From VFKU01 sp964620045 (GTDB lineage Bacteria; Hydrogenedentota; Hydrogenedentia; Hydrogenedentales; GCA-2746185), in contig CAZUJL010000027.1 in assembly GCA_964620045.1 (NCBI GenBank), positions 1-53,378 on the forward strand: 53,378 nt of DNA, in the 5' to 3' direction. The notes under the pieces are model-generated. The model saw nothing but the letters and a program-made list of their open reading frames with translations, was not told the origin of the DNA and did not search any database. Both the position numbers and the translations under genes were made by a program. Position 1 is the first letter of the stretch, and the number at the start of each line of letters is the position of its first letter. Positions 34,238-43,329 of the stretch are shown here, piece by piece.

Positions 34238-35211
34238 TGCGTCTCCTCCCGCTGGCTCGGGCGCACGTAGTCCGGCGGCCCGTCGTGAATGCCCGCGCCC
34301 GTGGGCACGCTGAACACCAACTCGATCACGTTGGGATCTTTTTCAGGATTCAGTTCCGTGCTTGGTTCTTCGTCGGGATCGCGATCGAGTTTCACGCGCA
34401 CACGCACGCACCACGGCAAATACCCGACGTCGTCGGAATGCCACTCTTCCACCCACTCCTTGCCGTCGAAGTACGAAAGGTCCAACCCGTACACCACGGT
34501 GGACCGCGTCACCGGTTTCTGTCCAAGTTCCTCGGCCGCCTCGCCGATGCGCTTGTTCACTTCCTCCGGCGTCACCAATCCACCGTTCGGCTGCGTCTCC
34601 GGCGTCGGGGTCCACGGCGTCTCCGTCAGCACCAGCAACCGCCGCGCGTCCGCCTCTGCGCGTTCTTCTTTCGAAAGTTTCTTCTTCGCCTTCGGATCGT
34701 CCTCTTCTTCGTCGCTCTTCTCTTTTTCCAGGCTATACGTGCACATCTTGATCTGGCCTGGTAATTGTCCGCCGCCCAGCATCGGCGCGGTGGATCCAAA
34801 ACTCAGCGAATCGAAGGTGCCGTCCGCCGTGCGTTTAATCTCACCCATGAAGGGAAAGCGCATGTCGCCTTCACCCTCGGCGCTGCCAGTTCCCGAAGCA
34901 GGCACACCCGCAACGCCGCTTGGATTTCCCCCGGCTCCGCCACCACCGCCGGCGCTGCCGCTATACGGCCGGTACGCGGGACCCGGCGACCAGCCTTCCG
35001 TGGCCTGCGCGAGATTCGCCGAGAATCCGCGCACGATAAATTGCATGGTCTTGAGGCGTTCCGAAGCATCGCGTGTGCGCTCGACCGACATCACGACAGA
35101 CGAATACGCGCCGTACACAATCCCCAGCACAATCACGAGCAGCGTGATCGCGACCATAATCTCGATCAGCGTGAACCCGCGCGAATATGTGGGGCGTTTA
35201 GTTGCCGACAT
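34234..35211 (-). CDS. gspJ: T2SS minor pseudopilin GspJ
   Basis: A 325-aa minor pseudopilin with leader ending YSRG, then FTLIEIMVAITLLVIVLGIVY with Glu5. GspJ is typically about 200 aa. Here a Gly/Ser/Pro insert (84-114) and a Lys/Glu-rich insert (161-191) add length to the beta-domain. It forms the tip complex with GspI, K and H. It overlaps gspI by 14 nt and gspK by 4 nt, so J, I and K are translationally coupled. Confidence 0.9.
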   Translation of the reverse strand: MSATKRPTYSRGFTLIEIMVAITLLVIVLGIVYGAYSSVVMSVERTRDASERLKTMQFIVRGFSANLAQATEGWSPGPAYRPYSGSAGGGGGAGGNPSGVAGVPASGTGSAEGEGDMRFPFMGEIKRTADGTFDSLSFGSTAPMLGGGQLPGQIKMCTYSLEKEKSDEEEDDPKAKKKLSKEERAEADARRLLVLTETPWTPTPETQPNGGLVTPEEVNKRIGEAAEELGQKPVTRSTVVYGLDLSYFDGKEWVEEWHSDDVGYLPWCVRVRVKLDRDPDEEPSTELNPEKDPNVIELVFSVPTGAGIHDGPPDYVRPSQREETQ

Positions 35212-35584
35212 CGACTTGCGTCCCGTCGTAAACCAAATACCGCAGCTTCTTTTCGAACACCGGCGACTTCACCGTGACATCGACTTCAAACAGCCCCGGG
35301 TTTTCCGTTTCGTCCATCAGCTTGGACGTGAATTCATAGGTATAGTCCGGAAACCGCGCGCCGAGTTTGCCCTTGCCATTTTCCTCGCCCGAAAGAATCG
35401 ACACCTCCGCCTGCGTCACGGCCTGCGTCACGGCAAGCTCTTCCATCGCGCGCTCTTCAGTGCTCGTGAACAGCCGCACGGTCGCATAGTGGCTCTCGAG
35501 CAGGATCGTCAGCGCGACGGCAAGCACCGCCAGCGCGACGACAACCTCCATCAGCGTGAACCCCTCTGCGCCCCGCCGCGTCAT
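35198..35584 (-). CDS. gspI: T2SS minor pseudopilin GspI
   Basis: A 128-aa pseudopilin of normal length: leader MTRRGAEG, then FTLMEVVVALAVLAVALTILL with Glu5 and a short beta-domain. GspI nucleates the tip complex. It overlaps gspH by 4 nt (ATGA) and gspJ by 14 nt. The only minor pseudopilin of this operon without a low-complexity insertion. Confidence 0.92.
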   Translation of the reverse strand: MTRRGAEGFTLMEVVVALAVLAVALTILLESHYATVRLFTSTEERAMEELAVTQAVTQAEVSILSGEENGKGKLGARFPDYTYEFTSKLMDETENPGLFEVDVTVKSPVFEKKLRYLVYDGTQVDVGN

Positions 35585-36378
35585 GACGCTGCGTCCTCTT
35601 TAAAGCGCGTGCTGTTCGTCACCGGGTCCCACGTCACCACAAAGGTCCGGCCTTCGGTGTTCATCAAGTAAAATTTCGCCTCCAGCTCAATCCCCGTCGG
35701 CGTTATCTCAAACTCGCCGGCGCCCTTCTTGGCTTCTTCGCCGCCAAGTTCCACGAGCACCAACTGCACTTCCTCGGGCAATTTCTGGCGCGACAGCAAC
35801 AGCGATTTCACTTCTTCCGGTTTCGCGTCTTCGTCCTCTTTTTTCTTCCGGTTCCGCTCCTGCTGGCTTTCCGGCAGCATCTTCTCGTCCTGCTTCACGC
35901 GATCGGCCTGCGCGCCCAACACGCGGCGCTCGCGCTCGCGCGACTTTTCCAGCATGCGCTTGGCCTGCTGATCCAGCACCTTCGAGCCGGCCTCCGTGCG
36001 CTTGCCGTTCGTCGGCAATTCCTTGGCCACTTCCGCCTGCGCCATCTCTTCGAGCTTGGTGTCGTCCTCCGGCACGCCGGCTTCTTTGGCTTCCTGCTTC
36101 TTCCGTTCTTCCTCGTTCTCGCTGACGGGCGGTTCGGGCAATTGCTCCAGCCAGTACTCCTGCTTCTCGAAATCGAATTTGAAGATCAGCGTCTTGCGTT
36201 GCAGCGCCGCTTCGGCCATCGCCGCCGTGCCGTAGTTCGCCAGACGCCGCGCCGCGCCTTCGTGCGTGCTGTACATCAGCACCGGCAAGAGCTTGGGCGC
36301 GGCGAGGGCAAGCACCCCCGCCATGATCGCCACGACGACGACCAGCTCAATTAGCGTGAAACCCGCCCGGCGCCGCAC
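35581..36378 (-). CDS. gspH: T2SS minor pseudopilin GspH with charged insertion
   Basis: A 265-aa pseudopilin: leader MRRRAG, then FTLIELVVVVAIMAGVLALAAP with Glu5. The start is GTG at 36378 with GGAGG 9 nt upstream. Residues about 85-195 are dominated by Glu, Lys, Arg and Gln and probably form a long solvent-exposed helix or coiled coil. They are inserted between the first beta-strands and the conserved C-terminal strands that carry GRTFVVTWDPVT. Typical GspH is about 170-190 aa. It lies 20 nt after gspG. Confidence 0.88.
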   Translation of the reverse strand: MRRRAGFTLIELVVVVAIMAGVLALAAPKLLPVLMYSTHEGAARRLANYGTAAMAEAALQRKTLIFKFDFEKQEYWLEQLPEPPVSENEEERKKQEAKEAGVPEDDTKLEEMAQAEVAKELPTNGKRTEAGSKVLDQQAKRMLEKSRERERRVLGAQADRVKQDEKMLPESQQERNRKKKEDEDAKPEEVKSLLLSRQKLPEEVQLVLVELGGEEAKKGAGEFEITPTGIELEAKFYLMNTEGRTFVVTWDPVTNSTRFKEDAAS

Positions 36379-36398
36379 AGCCCCTTGCCTCCGCGTGG

Positions 36399-36836
36399 TT
36401 ACTTCTTGTCGTCGCCGCCGAGGTTGTCGCTCGAAATATCGGCGTTCTCGCCTTCGCCGCCCTGCGCGCCGTCGGCGCCGTAGCTGGAGATAATCGGCTC
36501 GTTGTTCTCGAGCTTGTACATGTACGCATTGCCCCAGGGATCAAGCGGCACTTCCTTCTGATCGAGGAACTTCGTGCCCTTCTCATTGTCGATCAGCACT
36601 TTCAAGCCTTCCTCGGTCGAGGGAAATTTTTTGAACTCCATGCGATAGCTGATGAGCGCCGTCTTGAAATTGCTGATCTGCTGTTTTGCCGCGGCAACTT
36701 CGCCCTTCCCCAGCGCATTCATCACGTTGAAGCCCACGATCGCCGCCAGCATCGCGATGATGGCGATCACCACCATCAGTTCAATGAGCGAGAAGCCGCC
36801 CGTGCCGCGCATCATTCGCTTCCGTTTCGCCTTCAT
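36399..36836 (-). CDS. gspG: T2SS major pseudopilin GspG
   Basis: A 145-aa major pseudopilin. The leader ends MRGTGG, then FSLIELMVVIAIIAMLAAIVGFNV with Glu5; at +22 it has no Pro, unlike most GspG. FPSTEEGLKVLIDN and LDPWGNAYMYK are the GspG signatures, with the C-terminal acidic calcium-binding loop following. ATG 36836 is preferred because AAGGAG lies 7 nt upstream; the frame open to 36863 lacks a site. Downstream of gspF, upstream of gspH. Confidence 0.95.
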   Translation of the reverse strand: MKAKRKRMMRGTGGFSLIELMVVIAIIAMLAAIVGFNVMNALGKGEVAAAKQQISNFKTALISYRMEFKKFPSTEEGLKVLIDNEKGTKFLDQKEVPLDPWGNAYMYKLENNEPIISSYGADGAQGGEGENADISSDNLGGDDKK

Positions 36837-36862
36837 TTCTGTTCTCCTTGTGGGCCTTTTCA

Positions 36863-38098
36863 TCAGCCAATGCCCGAGGTCAGGTTCAGAATGGGCAGCA
36901 GGATCGACAACACCAGCAGCCCCACGAACACGCCCATTACCACAATAATCATCGGCTCCAGCAGACTCACCACGGCGTCCACCGTCACCTGCACATCCTC
37001 GTCAAACGTGTCCGCCACGTGCACCAGCATTTTTTCCAACTCGCCGCTGCGCTCGCCAAGTTCAGTCATGTGAATCAGCAACGGCGGAAACAACCCCGTC
37101 GCGCGCAGCGGCTTCGCCAGACCGCCGCCGCGCCGCACTTCGCTCTTCACCGACTCCAGCGTCTCTTCGATGTATTTGTTCTGCACCACGGTGCTCACGA
37201 CGTTCAGCGCGCGCATCATCGTCAGCCCGCTCTGCAGCATCGTGCCCAGCACGCGCGCGAACCGGCCGCAGACCAACTTCATGTGCAACTGGCCGTACAA
37301 CGGAAAGCGCAGCTTCATGCGGTCCCACGTGAGCCGTCCTTTCGGACTCAGCACCCACACCCGCCAGCCCACGGCCAGGCCGCCGACCACAATCGCGATC
37401 GCCCACCAGTAGGAACTCACGAACCCGGTTACGCCGATCAGAATCTCCGTCAGCCGCGGCAGCTTCTGGTCCTGCCGCTCAAAAAGCTGCGTAATGCGCG
37501 GCACGATCACGAAGGTCAGAAAACTGATGATGCCGATCGCGAACACCACCATGAAACTCGGATACGCTAGCGTCGACAACACCCGCGCGCGCAGTTTTGC
37601 CTGGCGCTCCAGAATGTCCGCCAGGCGACCCAGCACCACTTCAAGCGTGCCGCTCGACTCACCCGCGCGCACCATGTTCACGTACAGCTCGGAAAAAATC
37701 CGGCGGTGGCCCTGGAACGCATCCGCCAGCGATGTACCTTCCGTCACCCGCGCGCGCACTTCGTAAATCGTCTTGCGCAGCCGCGCCTTGCTCGTCTGCT
37801 CAATCAGCGCGTTCAACGCATCGGCCAGCGGCATGCCCGCCACCAGCAACACGGCCAACTGCCGCGTCATCAGCGCGAGGTCGCGCGGCGATGCCCCGCC
37901 GAAAGCGAGCCCGCCGCCCGTGCCGGTTTCCGCCGCGCCGGCCGCCACACCGCCCCCGCCCTCGCTGCTGCGCAGCTTGGTGGGGTACAGATTCTGCTCG
38001 CGCAGTTTCTGGCGCGCGGCCGCCGCGGAGTCGGCATCCACAATGCCGCGCACGGTCTTGCCGGATTTTTCGAGCGCCTTGTATTCGTATACGGCCAT
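36863..38098 (-). CDS. gspF: T2SS platform protein GspF
   Basis: A 411-aa polytopic platform protein. MAVYEYKALEKSGK is the family N-terminus. Two T2SSF domains follow (about 70-190 and 270-395), with RQLAVLLVAGMPLADAL and RVLGTMLQSGLTMMRAL. The start at 38098 fits the family alignment. An ATG at 38113 overlapping the gspE stop (ATGA) is an alternative that adds five residues, and translation is coupled either way. It serves the T2SS operon; the PilC at 24681 is its counterpart in the pilus locus. Confidence 0.94.
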   Translation of the reverse strand: MAVYEYKALEKSGKTVRGIVDADSAAAARQKLREQNLYPTKLRSSEGGGGVAAGAAETGTGGGLAFGGASPRDLALMTRQLAVLLVAGMPLADALNALIEQTSKARLRKTIYEVRARVTEGTSLADAFQGHRRIFSELYVNMVRAGESSGTLEVVLGRLADILERQAKLRARVLSTLAYPSFMVVFAIGIISFLTFVIVPRITQLFERQDQKLPRLTEILIGVTGFVSSYWWAIAIVVGGLAVGWRVWVLSPKGRLTWDRMKLRFPLYGQLHMKLVCGRFARVLGTMLQSGLTMMRALNVVSTVVQNKYIEETLESVKSEVRRGGGLAKPLRATGLFPPLLIHMTELGERSGELEKMLVHVADTFDEDVQVTVDAVVSLLEPMIIVVMGVFVGLLVLSILLPILNLTSGIG

Positions 38099-38109
38099 CG
38101 CAGGCCCAA

Positions 38110-39837
38110 TCATTCAGGCAAATCGACGAGCGAGTCGTCGCGCGTGACGCGCAGGACCTCCTCGATCGTCGAAACGCCGTCCAGTACCTTGCGGGTGCCG
38201 TCGTCGCGCAGACTGCGCACGCCGGCCTTGCGCGCTTCGCGCTTGATGATATTGGAATCCGCGCCGCCGAGCGTGAGTTCCTGGATGCGCTCGGACATCG
38301 GCAACAATTCGAAAATTCCCGTACGGCCGTAGTAGCCGCGCTGCTGGCACACCTCGCAGCCCACGGCCTTCTGCACTACGCGCCCGCGCACGTCCGCCGC
38401 GCGGGCTCCGAGTTCGCGCAACGATTCCGCGTCCACCGCCGTCGGCTGTTTGCACTTCGGGCACAATCGGCGCACCAGGCGCTGCGCCAGAATCGCGATC
38501 GTCGAGGAGGTCACCAGGAACGGCTCGATGCCCATGTTCACCAGACGCGTGATCGCGCCGGCGCTATCGTTCGTGTGGAGCGTCGAGAACACCAAGTGAC
38601 CGGTAAGCGAGGCGTGAATCGCCATTTCGGCGGTCTCAAGGTCTCGAATTTCGCCCACCAGAATCACGTCCGGGTCCTGGCGCAAAATGCTGCGCAGCGC
38701 GTTCGCGAAGGTCAGCCCGATCTTCGGCCGCACTTCAATCTGCCCCACGCCGGCCATCTGGTATTCCACCGGATCCTCAACCGTGATCACGTTGATGTCC
38801 GGCGACAGCACGCGCTGCAGCGCGGCGTATAGCGTGGTCGATTTCCCGGAACCGGTCGGCCCCGTCACCAGCAGAATCCCGTGCGTTGTGCGCAGCAGAC
38901 GATCCATTTGCTGGAAGTCGTCGCGCGCCATGCCGAGCTCTTCGAGCCCCAGCAGGAACGAACCCTTTTCCAGGATACGCATCACCACGCGCTCGCCGTG
39001 CTGCACGGGCACGATCGAAACGCGGATGTCGATTTCCTTGCCGCTGAGCTTGATCTTGATGCGCCCGTCTTGCGGCAGGCGCTGCTCGGCAATGTTTAGG
39101 TCCGCCATGATCTTGATGCGCGAAACCACCGCCGCCTGCTGCGACTTCGGCACCTGAAACTTTTCGTACAGCACGCCGTCAATGCGGTACCGCGCGAGCA
39201 CATGCCGCTCGAAGGGTTCGATGTGAATATCCGACGCACGTTCCTTGATCGCGCCGGAAATCATCAGGTTGATGAGCTTAATGATCGGCGCTTCGTTCGC
39301 CAGATCGAGCAGGTCGCGATCGCTGACCTCGCCACCCGCGCGATCGGCTTCGTCCGCCTCGGTCATGGTGATCGTGTCGATCATGTCCGATGCGGTCTCG
39401 CCCTGGCGATCGAAATAGGTGTCCAGCATGGTCTGGATCGCCGCCGAGCGGCACAGCACCGGCTTGACCGGCGCGTTGAGCAGCAGCCGCAAATCGTCCA
39501 GCGGCATGAGGTTGACCGGGTCGTGCACCGCGACGAGAAACGCCGTGCCGTTCTGCTTGTATGGCGCCATCTTGTGCTCGCGGATAAATCCGATCGGCAC
39601 GCGCGCCACCAGGGCGGTGTCCATCTGCGCCGTCACTTCGCGATCGAAGGGAATGCCGAACTGCTCGCCAAGCGCCTCCAGCACGTGGTCTTCTTCCACA
39701 TACCCGAGATCCATCAGCACTTCGCCGATGCGCTTGTGCCGCATCTTCTGCAGCTCGGCCGCCTCGCCCACCTGTTGCGCGTCGGCGTGCCCATGCCGCA
39801 TTAAAATCGCGCCAAGCCTCCGGTCCTCGCGCGGCAT
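38110..39837 (-). CDS. gspE: T2SS assembly ATPase GspE
   Basis: A 575-aa ATPase. The N-terminal GspE_N/MshEN domain (about 8-145) is followed by the motor: Walker A GPTGSGKST (326-334), EDPVEYQ, Walker B DPDVILVGEIRD (388-399), HTNDSAGAITRL. Zinc-site cysteine pairs are CPKC (459-462) and CEVC. ATG 39837 has GAGGA 7 nt upstream and is preferred over a TTG at 39843. The gspD stop at 39840 is 2 nt before it. Assignment to the T2SS rather than the pilus rests on its place in the gsp operon. Confidence 0.95.
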   Translation of the reverse strand: MPREDRRLGAILMRHGHADAQQVGEAAELQKMRHKRIGEVLMDLGYVEEDHVLEALGEQFGIPFDREVTAQMDTALVARVPIGFIREHKMAPYKQNGTAFLVAVHDPVNLMPLDDLRLLLNAPVKPVLCRSAAIQTMLDTYFDRQGETASDMIDTITMTEADEADRAGGEVSDRDLLDLANEAPIIKLINLMISGAIKERASDIHIEPFERHVLARYRIDGVLYEKFQVPKSQQAAVVSRIKIMADLNIAEQRLPQDGRIKIKLSGKEIDIRVSIVPVQHGERVVMRILEKGSFLLGLEELGMARDDFQQMDRLLRTTHGILLVTGPTGSGKSTTLYAALQRVLSPDINVITVEDPVEYQMAGVGQIEVRPKIGLTFANALRSILRQDPDVILVGEIRDLETAEMAIHASLTGHLVFSTLHTNDSAGAITRLVNMGIEPFLVTSSTIAILAQRLVRRLCPKCKQPTAVDAESLRELGARAADVRGRVVQKAVGCEVCQQRGYYGRTGIFELLPMSERIQELTLGGADSNIIKREARKAGVRSLRDDGTRKVLDGVSTIEEVLRVTRDDSLVDLPE

Positions 39838-39839
39838 GA

Positions 39840-42095
39840 TCAATTCCTCATGCGGCCGCGGTCGAAGTCACCCGATAGGTTCGACTGGCCGTCTCCACGC
39901 ATTACCGGGCCTGTCTTGCGCTGTTCTTTCTTGCCTTCAATTCTCTTGATGAACCCGCGCTCGAAAATCGCGTCCACGTTCGCGCTGTGGAACTGCTCCA
40001 TGCGGGCGTCCGTAATCCGATCCACATCCTCGCCGCGCCGGATGACGTGCGGCGTCAGCAGAATGACCAGGTTCTGTTTGTCGCGCGCCTTGCCTTTGCT
40101 GCGGAACAGCCACCCGATCACGGGTATGTCGCCCAGCCACGGCACCTGGTTCACGGTATGGGCCAGCGACTCGCGCAGCAGTCCGCCGATGATGCCCGTC
40201 TTGCCGTCCGCAAGCACCACGTCCGTGGTCAACACGGACTGCGCGATGGATGCGCCTTGTTCGTTCGGATCGATGCCCGCCGGGCTGCGCACGGGGGACG
40301 ACACTTCCACCTTCACCGCCAGATTCACATAGTCGCCTTCGCGGATCTGCGGTTTAATTTCGAGGATCACACCCGTGCTGCGACGCTCGACGCGGCTCCG
40401 GCTCTGGAACCCGGTCTGGTCATTCGTATCCTGCAGACTCGAAATCAACGGAATTTCCGTACCCACGTTGATCGAGGCCGCCTCTTCGCGGTTGTCCACG
40501 ATCATCATGTTCGGCCGTGACAACACGTCCACATCCGTCACCGTTTCCAACGCGCGAATCAGCAACGGAACATTCGGAATTTCCACCGTCTCGCCACCAA
40601 TCTCAATTTCGGTGGTGCCGTCCAGAATACCAATCGTTGCACCCGGACCCCCGAGCGAAAGCAAACCGGTCGCGGCGGCGGCGCCTGCCGTGCCGGCGCC
40701 GCCACTGGTGATGAGGTTGGCGAGGCTAACCATGTTGGTCATGGCGAAGAAGTCGCCTTGATTCAGCAACGCGCTCTCGACACCAAGCGATGCGTTGTCG
40801 TTCACCTGCACTTCCATGATCATCGACTCCACGCTCACCATCCGCGCCGGCACATCCAGCTTCGTGATGATGTCGTCGAGCAACGCAAAGTCCTGCGGAC
40901 TCGCCAGAATCAGCAGCGCGTTCGTCTGCTGGTAGTAGGAAATCACAACGTCGCGTTCAAACGCCGTCACCGCGCCGCTCGGCGCGCCACCACCGCCCTG
41001 GCCACCCTGCGCTTCGCCCGCCGGGGTCGATCCACTAATGATTTCTTCGAGCGCCTCGGCCACCAGTTTGCCGTCCGCGTTCTGCAGCGGCCGGTAACGG
41101 ATGTTGTTGGTGTCGGGATCGTTCGCGGTATCAAGCTGGTCCACAAGAAAGCGCACCTGCTCCATCATCGCCTCGGACGCCACCACAATCAGCGCGTTCA
41201 GGCGTTCGTCCGCCACCACGCGCAGCACCTGCTCGCTCTGGCCAATCACGTCGGCCACCTGCTGGCCCGCTTCGTTCACGCGCGGTTGCCGGCGCACAAT
41301 CGCCGGCGCGCCCGGCTGGCCTTGCGCACTGCCGGCGTCCCCGCCCAGCAACACTTCCGTCACCTGCTGCGCCAGCGTCTCGGCGCGCGTCCACTGCAGC
41401 GGGAAAATTTCCACCGAGGTGCCCGTGCCCGGCACGTCGATCACTTCCAGCAACCGCAGCATATTGCGAATGCCGTCGACCGTGTCCTTCAGCACCAGCA
41501 GCCCGCTCGGCGCATAGGGTGTGATCAATCCCTGCCCGGAACTGACACCCTGCAGCAATTGCGCCACGGATTCCACATCGGCGTACTGCACCTTCACGAT
41601 ATGAATCGCGAACCGATCGAAGCCTTGCATCGGTTCTTCTTTATTGATCGTCAACGGGAGCTTGTCGGCCGATGCGGGGTTCTTCGGGATGATGCGGAAC
41701 ATGTTGCCGTCCAGCGTCTTCACCAACTGCAACTGCCGCGCGCTCAGGATCGTCTCGAGAATGTCCAGCGCCATATTCGACGGCACGGGATGATGCGCCA
41801 CCACCGTCACACGCTGATTCACGGTCGCCGGATCGTATTCAAAGTTCAGGCCCGTGAACAGGCTGATCGCCTTGATCACGTCCTGCAGCGGAGCATCTTC
41901 GAAATCGATGTACATCTCATTCGGCCCGGCCTCGGCCGCCTGCGGGCGATCGGGCTTGCCGAGCTCCTGAATCGTGGGCTCGGGCTTCGGCTCTTCCTGC
42001 GCATACACGGCCGGCAACAGGCACACCGACAGCAGCAGCGCCGCCGCGGGCGCACCGATATACCTAATCAGCAATCGCATCCAGTCTCGCCTCAT
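39840..42095 (-). CDS. gspD: T2SS secretin GspD
   Basis: A 751-aa outer-membrane secretin. Signal peptide 1-32 (VYA-QE). Domains: N0 (about 60-138), N1 (160-222), N2 (225-325), N3 (330-420, with a Gly-rich loop at 355-375) and secretin (420-700), with VPWLGDIPVIGWLFR and LVILLTPHVI. A basic C-terminal tail (about 715-751) could carry a pilotin-binding segment; no pilotin gene is seen. The ATG overlaps the gspC stop (ATGA). The N0-N3 layout is standard T2SS and clearly different from the TPR secretin at 1027. Confidence 0.95.
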   Translation of the reverse strand: MRRDWMRLLIRYIGAPAAALLLSVCLLPAVYAQEEPKPEPTIQELGKPDRPQAAEAGPNEMYIDFEDAPLQDVIKAISLFTGLNFEYDPATVNQRVTVVAHHPVPSNMALDILETILSARQLQLVKTLDGNMFRIIPKNPASADKLPLTINKEEPMQGFDRFAIHIVKVQYADVESVAQLLQGVSSGQGLITPYAPSGLLVLKDTVDGIRNMLRLLEVIDVPGTGTSVEIFPLQWTRAETLAQQVTEVLLGGDAGSAQGQPGAPAIVRRQPRVNEAGQQVADVIGQSEQVLRVVADERLNALIVVASEAMMEQVRFLVDQLDTANDPDTNNIRYRPLQNADGKLVAEALEEIISGSTPAGEAQGGQGGGGAPSGAVTAFERDVVISYYQQTNALLILASPQDFALLDDIITKLDVPARMVSVESMIMEVQVNDNASLGVESALLNQGDFFAMTNMVSLANLITSGGAGTAGAAAATGLLSLGGPGATIGILDGTTEIEIGGETVEIPNVPLLIRALETVTDVDVLSRPNMMIVDNREEAASINVGTEIPLISSLQDTNDQTGFQSRSRVERRSTGVILEIKPQIREGDYVNLAVKVEVSSPVRSPAGIDPNEQGASIAQSVLTTDVVLADGKTGIIGGLLRESLAHTVNQVPWLGDIPVIGWLFRSKGKARDKQNLVILLTPHVIRRGEDVDRITDARMEQFHSANVDAIFERGFIKRIEGKKEQRKTGPVMRGDGQSNLSGDFDRGRMRN

Positions 42096-43018
42096 CTCAC
42101 CCGGTACGTCAGATATTGCATCTGTCCATTGCGCATAATCCCCACCCGGAAGAGCGAGGCGTTCTTGTATTTGCTCAACACTTCAAGCGCGCGTTCCTTG
42201 CTGTCCACCGGTTCGTTGTTCAGCGACACAAGCACGTCGCCGTTCTTCAAACCGAGTTCCTTTGCCGATTCGTAGTTCTCGATATTGTCCGTCGTGATGC
42301 CTTTGGGCTTGCCGTTCTCGTCGTTCACCACTTTGACGTTCAACGTCGACGCCACCCGCGCATACTCGTCCTCGAGCTTCTTCGTGATCGCCGCGCGATC
42401 CAGCCGAATCAGGTTCACCTGGCTGTCCACCGCCGGCGCGGCCTGGCGCACCGCCGGTGGCCCCGATGCCGCGGCCGGGCGCGATGGATCCGACTTCCAC
42501 AGCACCTTCAGGCTTTCCGTGCGACGGGTTCGCTGATTGTCGAGAATCACTTCCTGCCGGCGAATCTCCTGCACAAATACGTTCTCAAGCACTTGATCCT
42601 TGAGATAAAACGTTTTCGTCTGCGAACCGCCTTCGCGCACTTCAATGACCGCCGCGGCCAACACCGGCGGCCCCGGCCTCAAGGTCGTGCCCAGCAGGCG
42701 CAGCGGAAGCGTCGTTTCCTGCGCGTCGGTGGCCGGCGCCGGCGCTTCCGGCTCGGGTGCCTTCGCGTTGCTTTTGGTCTGGCCGGCGTCGCCGAACATC
42801 TTGCGCGTCATCAGCACTTCGTAATAGCCGCGCGGGTGCGACGCGTTGTCGAGCAACGGCGCCGCCACATTGGAAAGGTTTGGCTCAGATACGGAACCGG
42901 TCTTCACGCCACCGCGGATCAGCTCACGGCCGGCGAGCAGCAACACCAGCACCAAGGTAAGCGCGAGCAGGCCGTTCATGGCGAACAGACCTTGCCGAAG
43001 CGCGAGACCTTTGAGCAT
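42092..43018 (-). CDS. gspC: T2SS protein GspC with PDZ domain
   Basis: A 308-aa bitopic protein linking platform and secretin, and involved in substrate recruitment. It has a membrane helix at 13-30 and a homology-region beta-domain (about 65-175; TLPLRLLGT is the typical HR phrase). A C-terminal PDZ domain (about 240-308) contains GLKNGDVLVSLNNEPV. ATG 43018 opens the membrane anchor and has GAGGGG 5 nt upstream; the frame extends to 43171 without a signal and is not used. First gene of gspC-M. Confidence 0.92.
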   Translation of the reverse strand: MLKGLALRQGLFAMNGLLALTLVLVLLLAGRELIRGGVKTGSVSEPNLSNVAAPLLDNASHPRGYYEVLMTRKMFGDAGQTKSNAKAPEPEAPAPATDAQETTLPLRLLGTTLRPGPPVLAAAVIEVREGGSQTKTFYLKDQVLENVFVQEIRRQEVILDNQRTRRTESLKVLWKSDPSRPAAASGPPAVRQAAPAVDSQVNLIRLDRAAITKKLEDEYARVASTLNVKVVNDENGKPKGITTDNIENYESAKELGLKNGDVLVSLNNEPVDSKERALEVLSKYKNASLFRVGIMRNGQMQYLTYRVR

Positions 43019-43235
43019 GTCGGCCCCTCGATGCCCGATTGCCGCCGCGCGATCCACGGGAAACAGCTCCCGAGACCCGCGAAGCGAACGTCGCTGGTAG
43101 TCTAACGATCTGCTGAACTGGTCGTGTGCCGCACCGGGACCCCTGATGCCCCGGCGGAATACCGTGTCCAATCCCCTTAGAAAACGACTGGCATTTGGGA
43201 ATCGTTTACTTCATTCATACTCCGGCACACTAGGG

Positions 43236-43265
43236 AGTATACGTAGGACTGGCAAGTATTTGCAA
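43236..43265 (-). promoter_or_regulatory. candidate sigma70 promoter for the gsp operon
   Basis: On the minus strand TTGCAA (43265-43260), 18 nt, TATACT (43241-43236); the -10 is strong, the -35 weak. The 311-nt gap between the DUF4340 stop (43330) and gspC (43018) otherwise contains an AT-rich stretch near the DUF4340 end and a leader of about 215 nt. I see no coding frame or clear terminator, so some read-through from the ABC operon is possible. Confidence 0.4.
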
Positions 43266-43329
43266 CGAATTGTGCAATACGTCAAGAATGTCAAGAATAG
43301 ATTACAAACTGATTAAACTGATAAAATCA

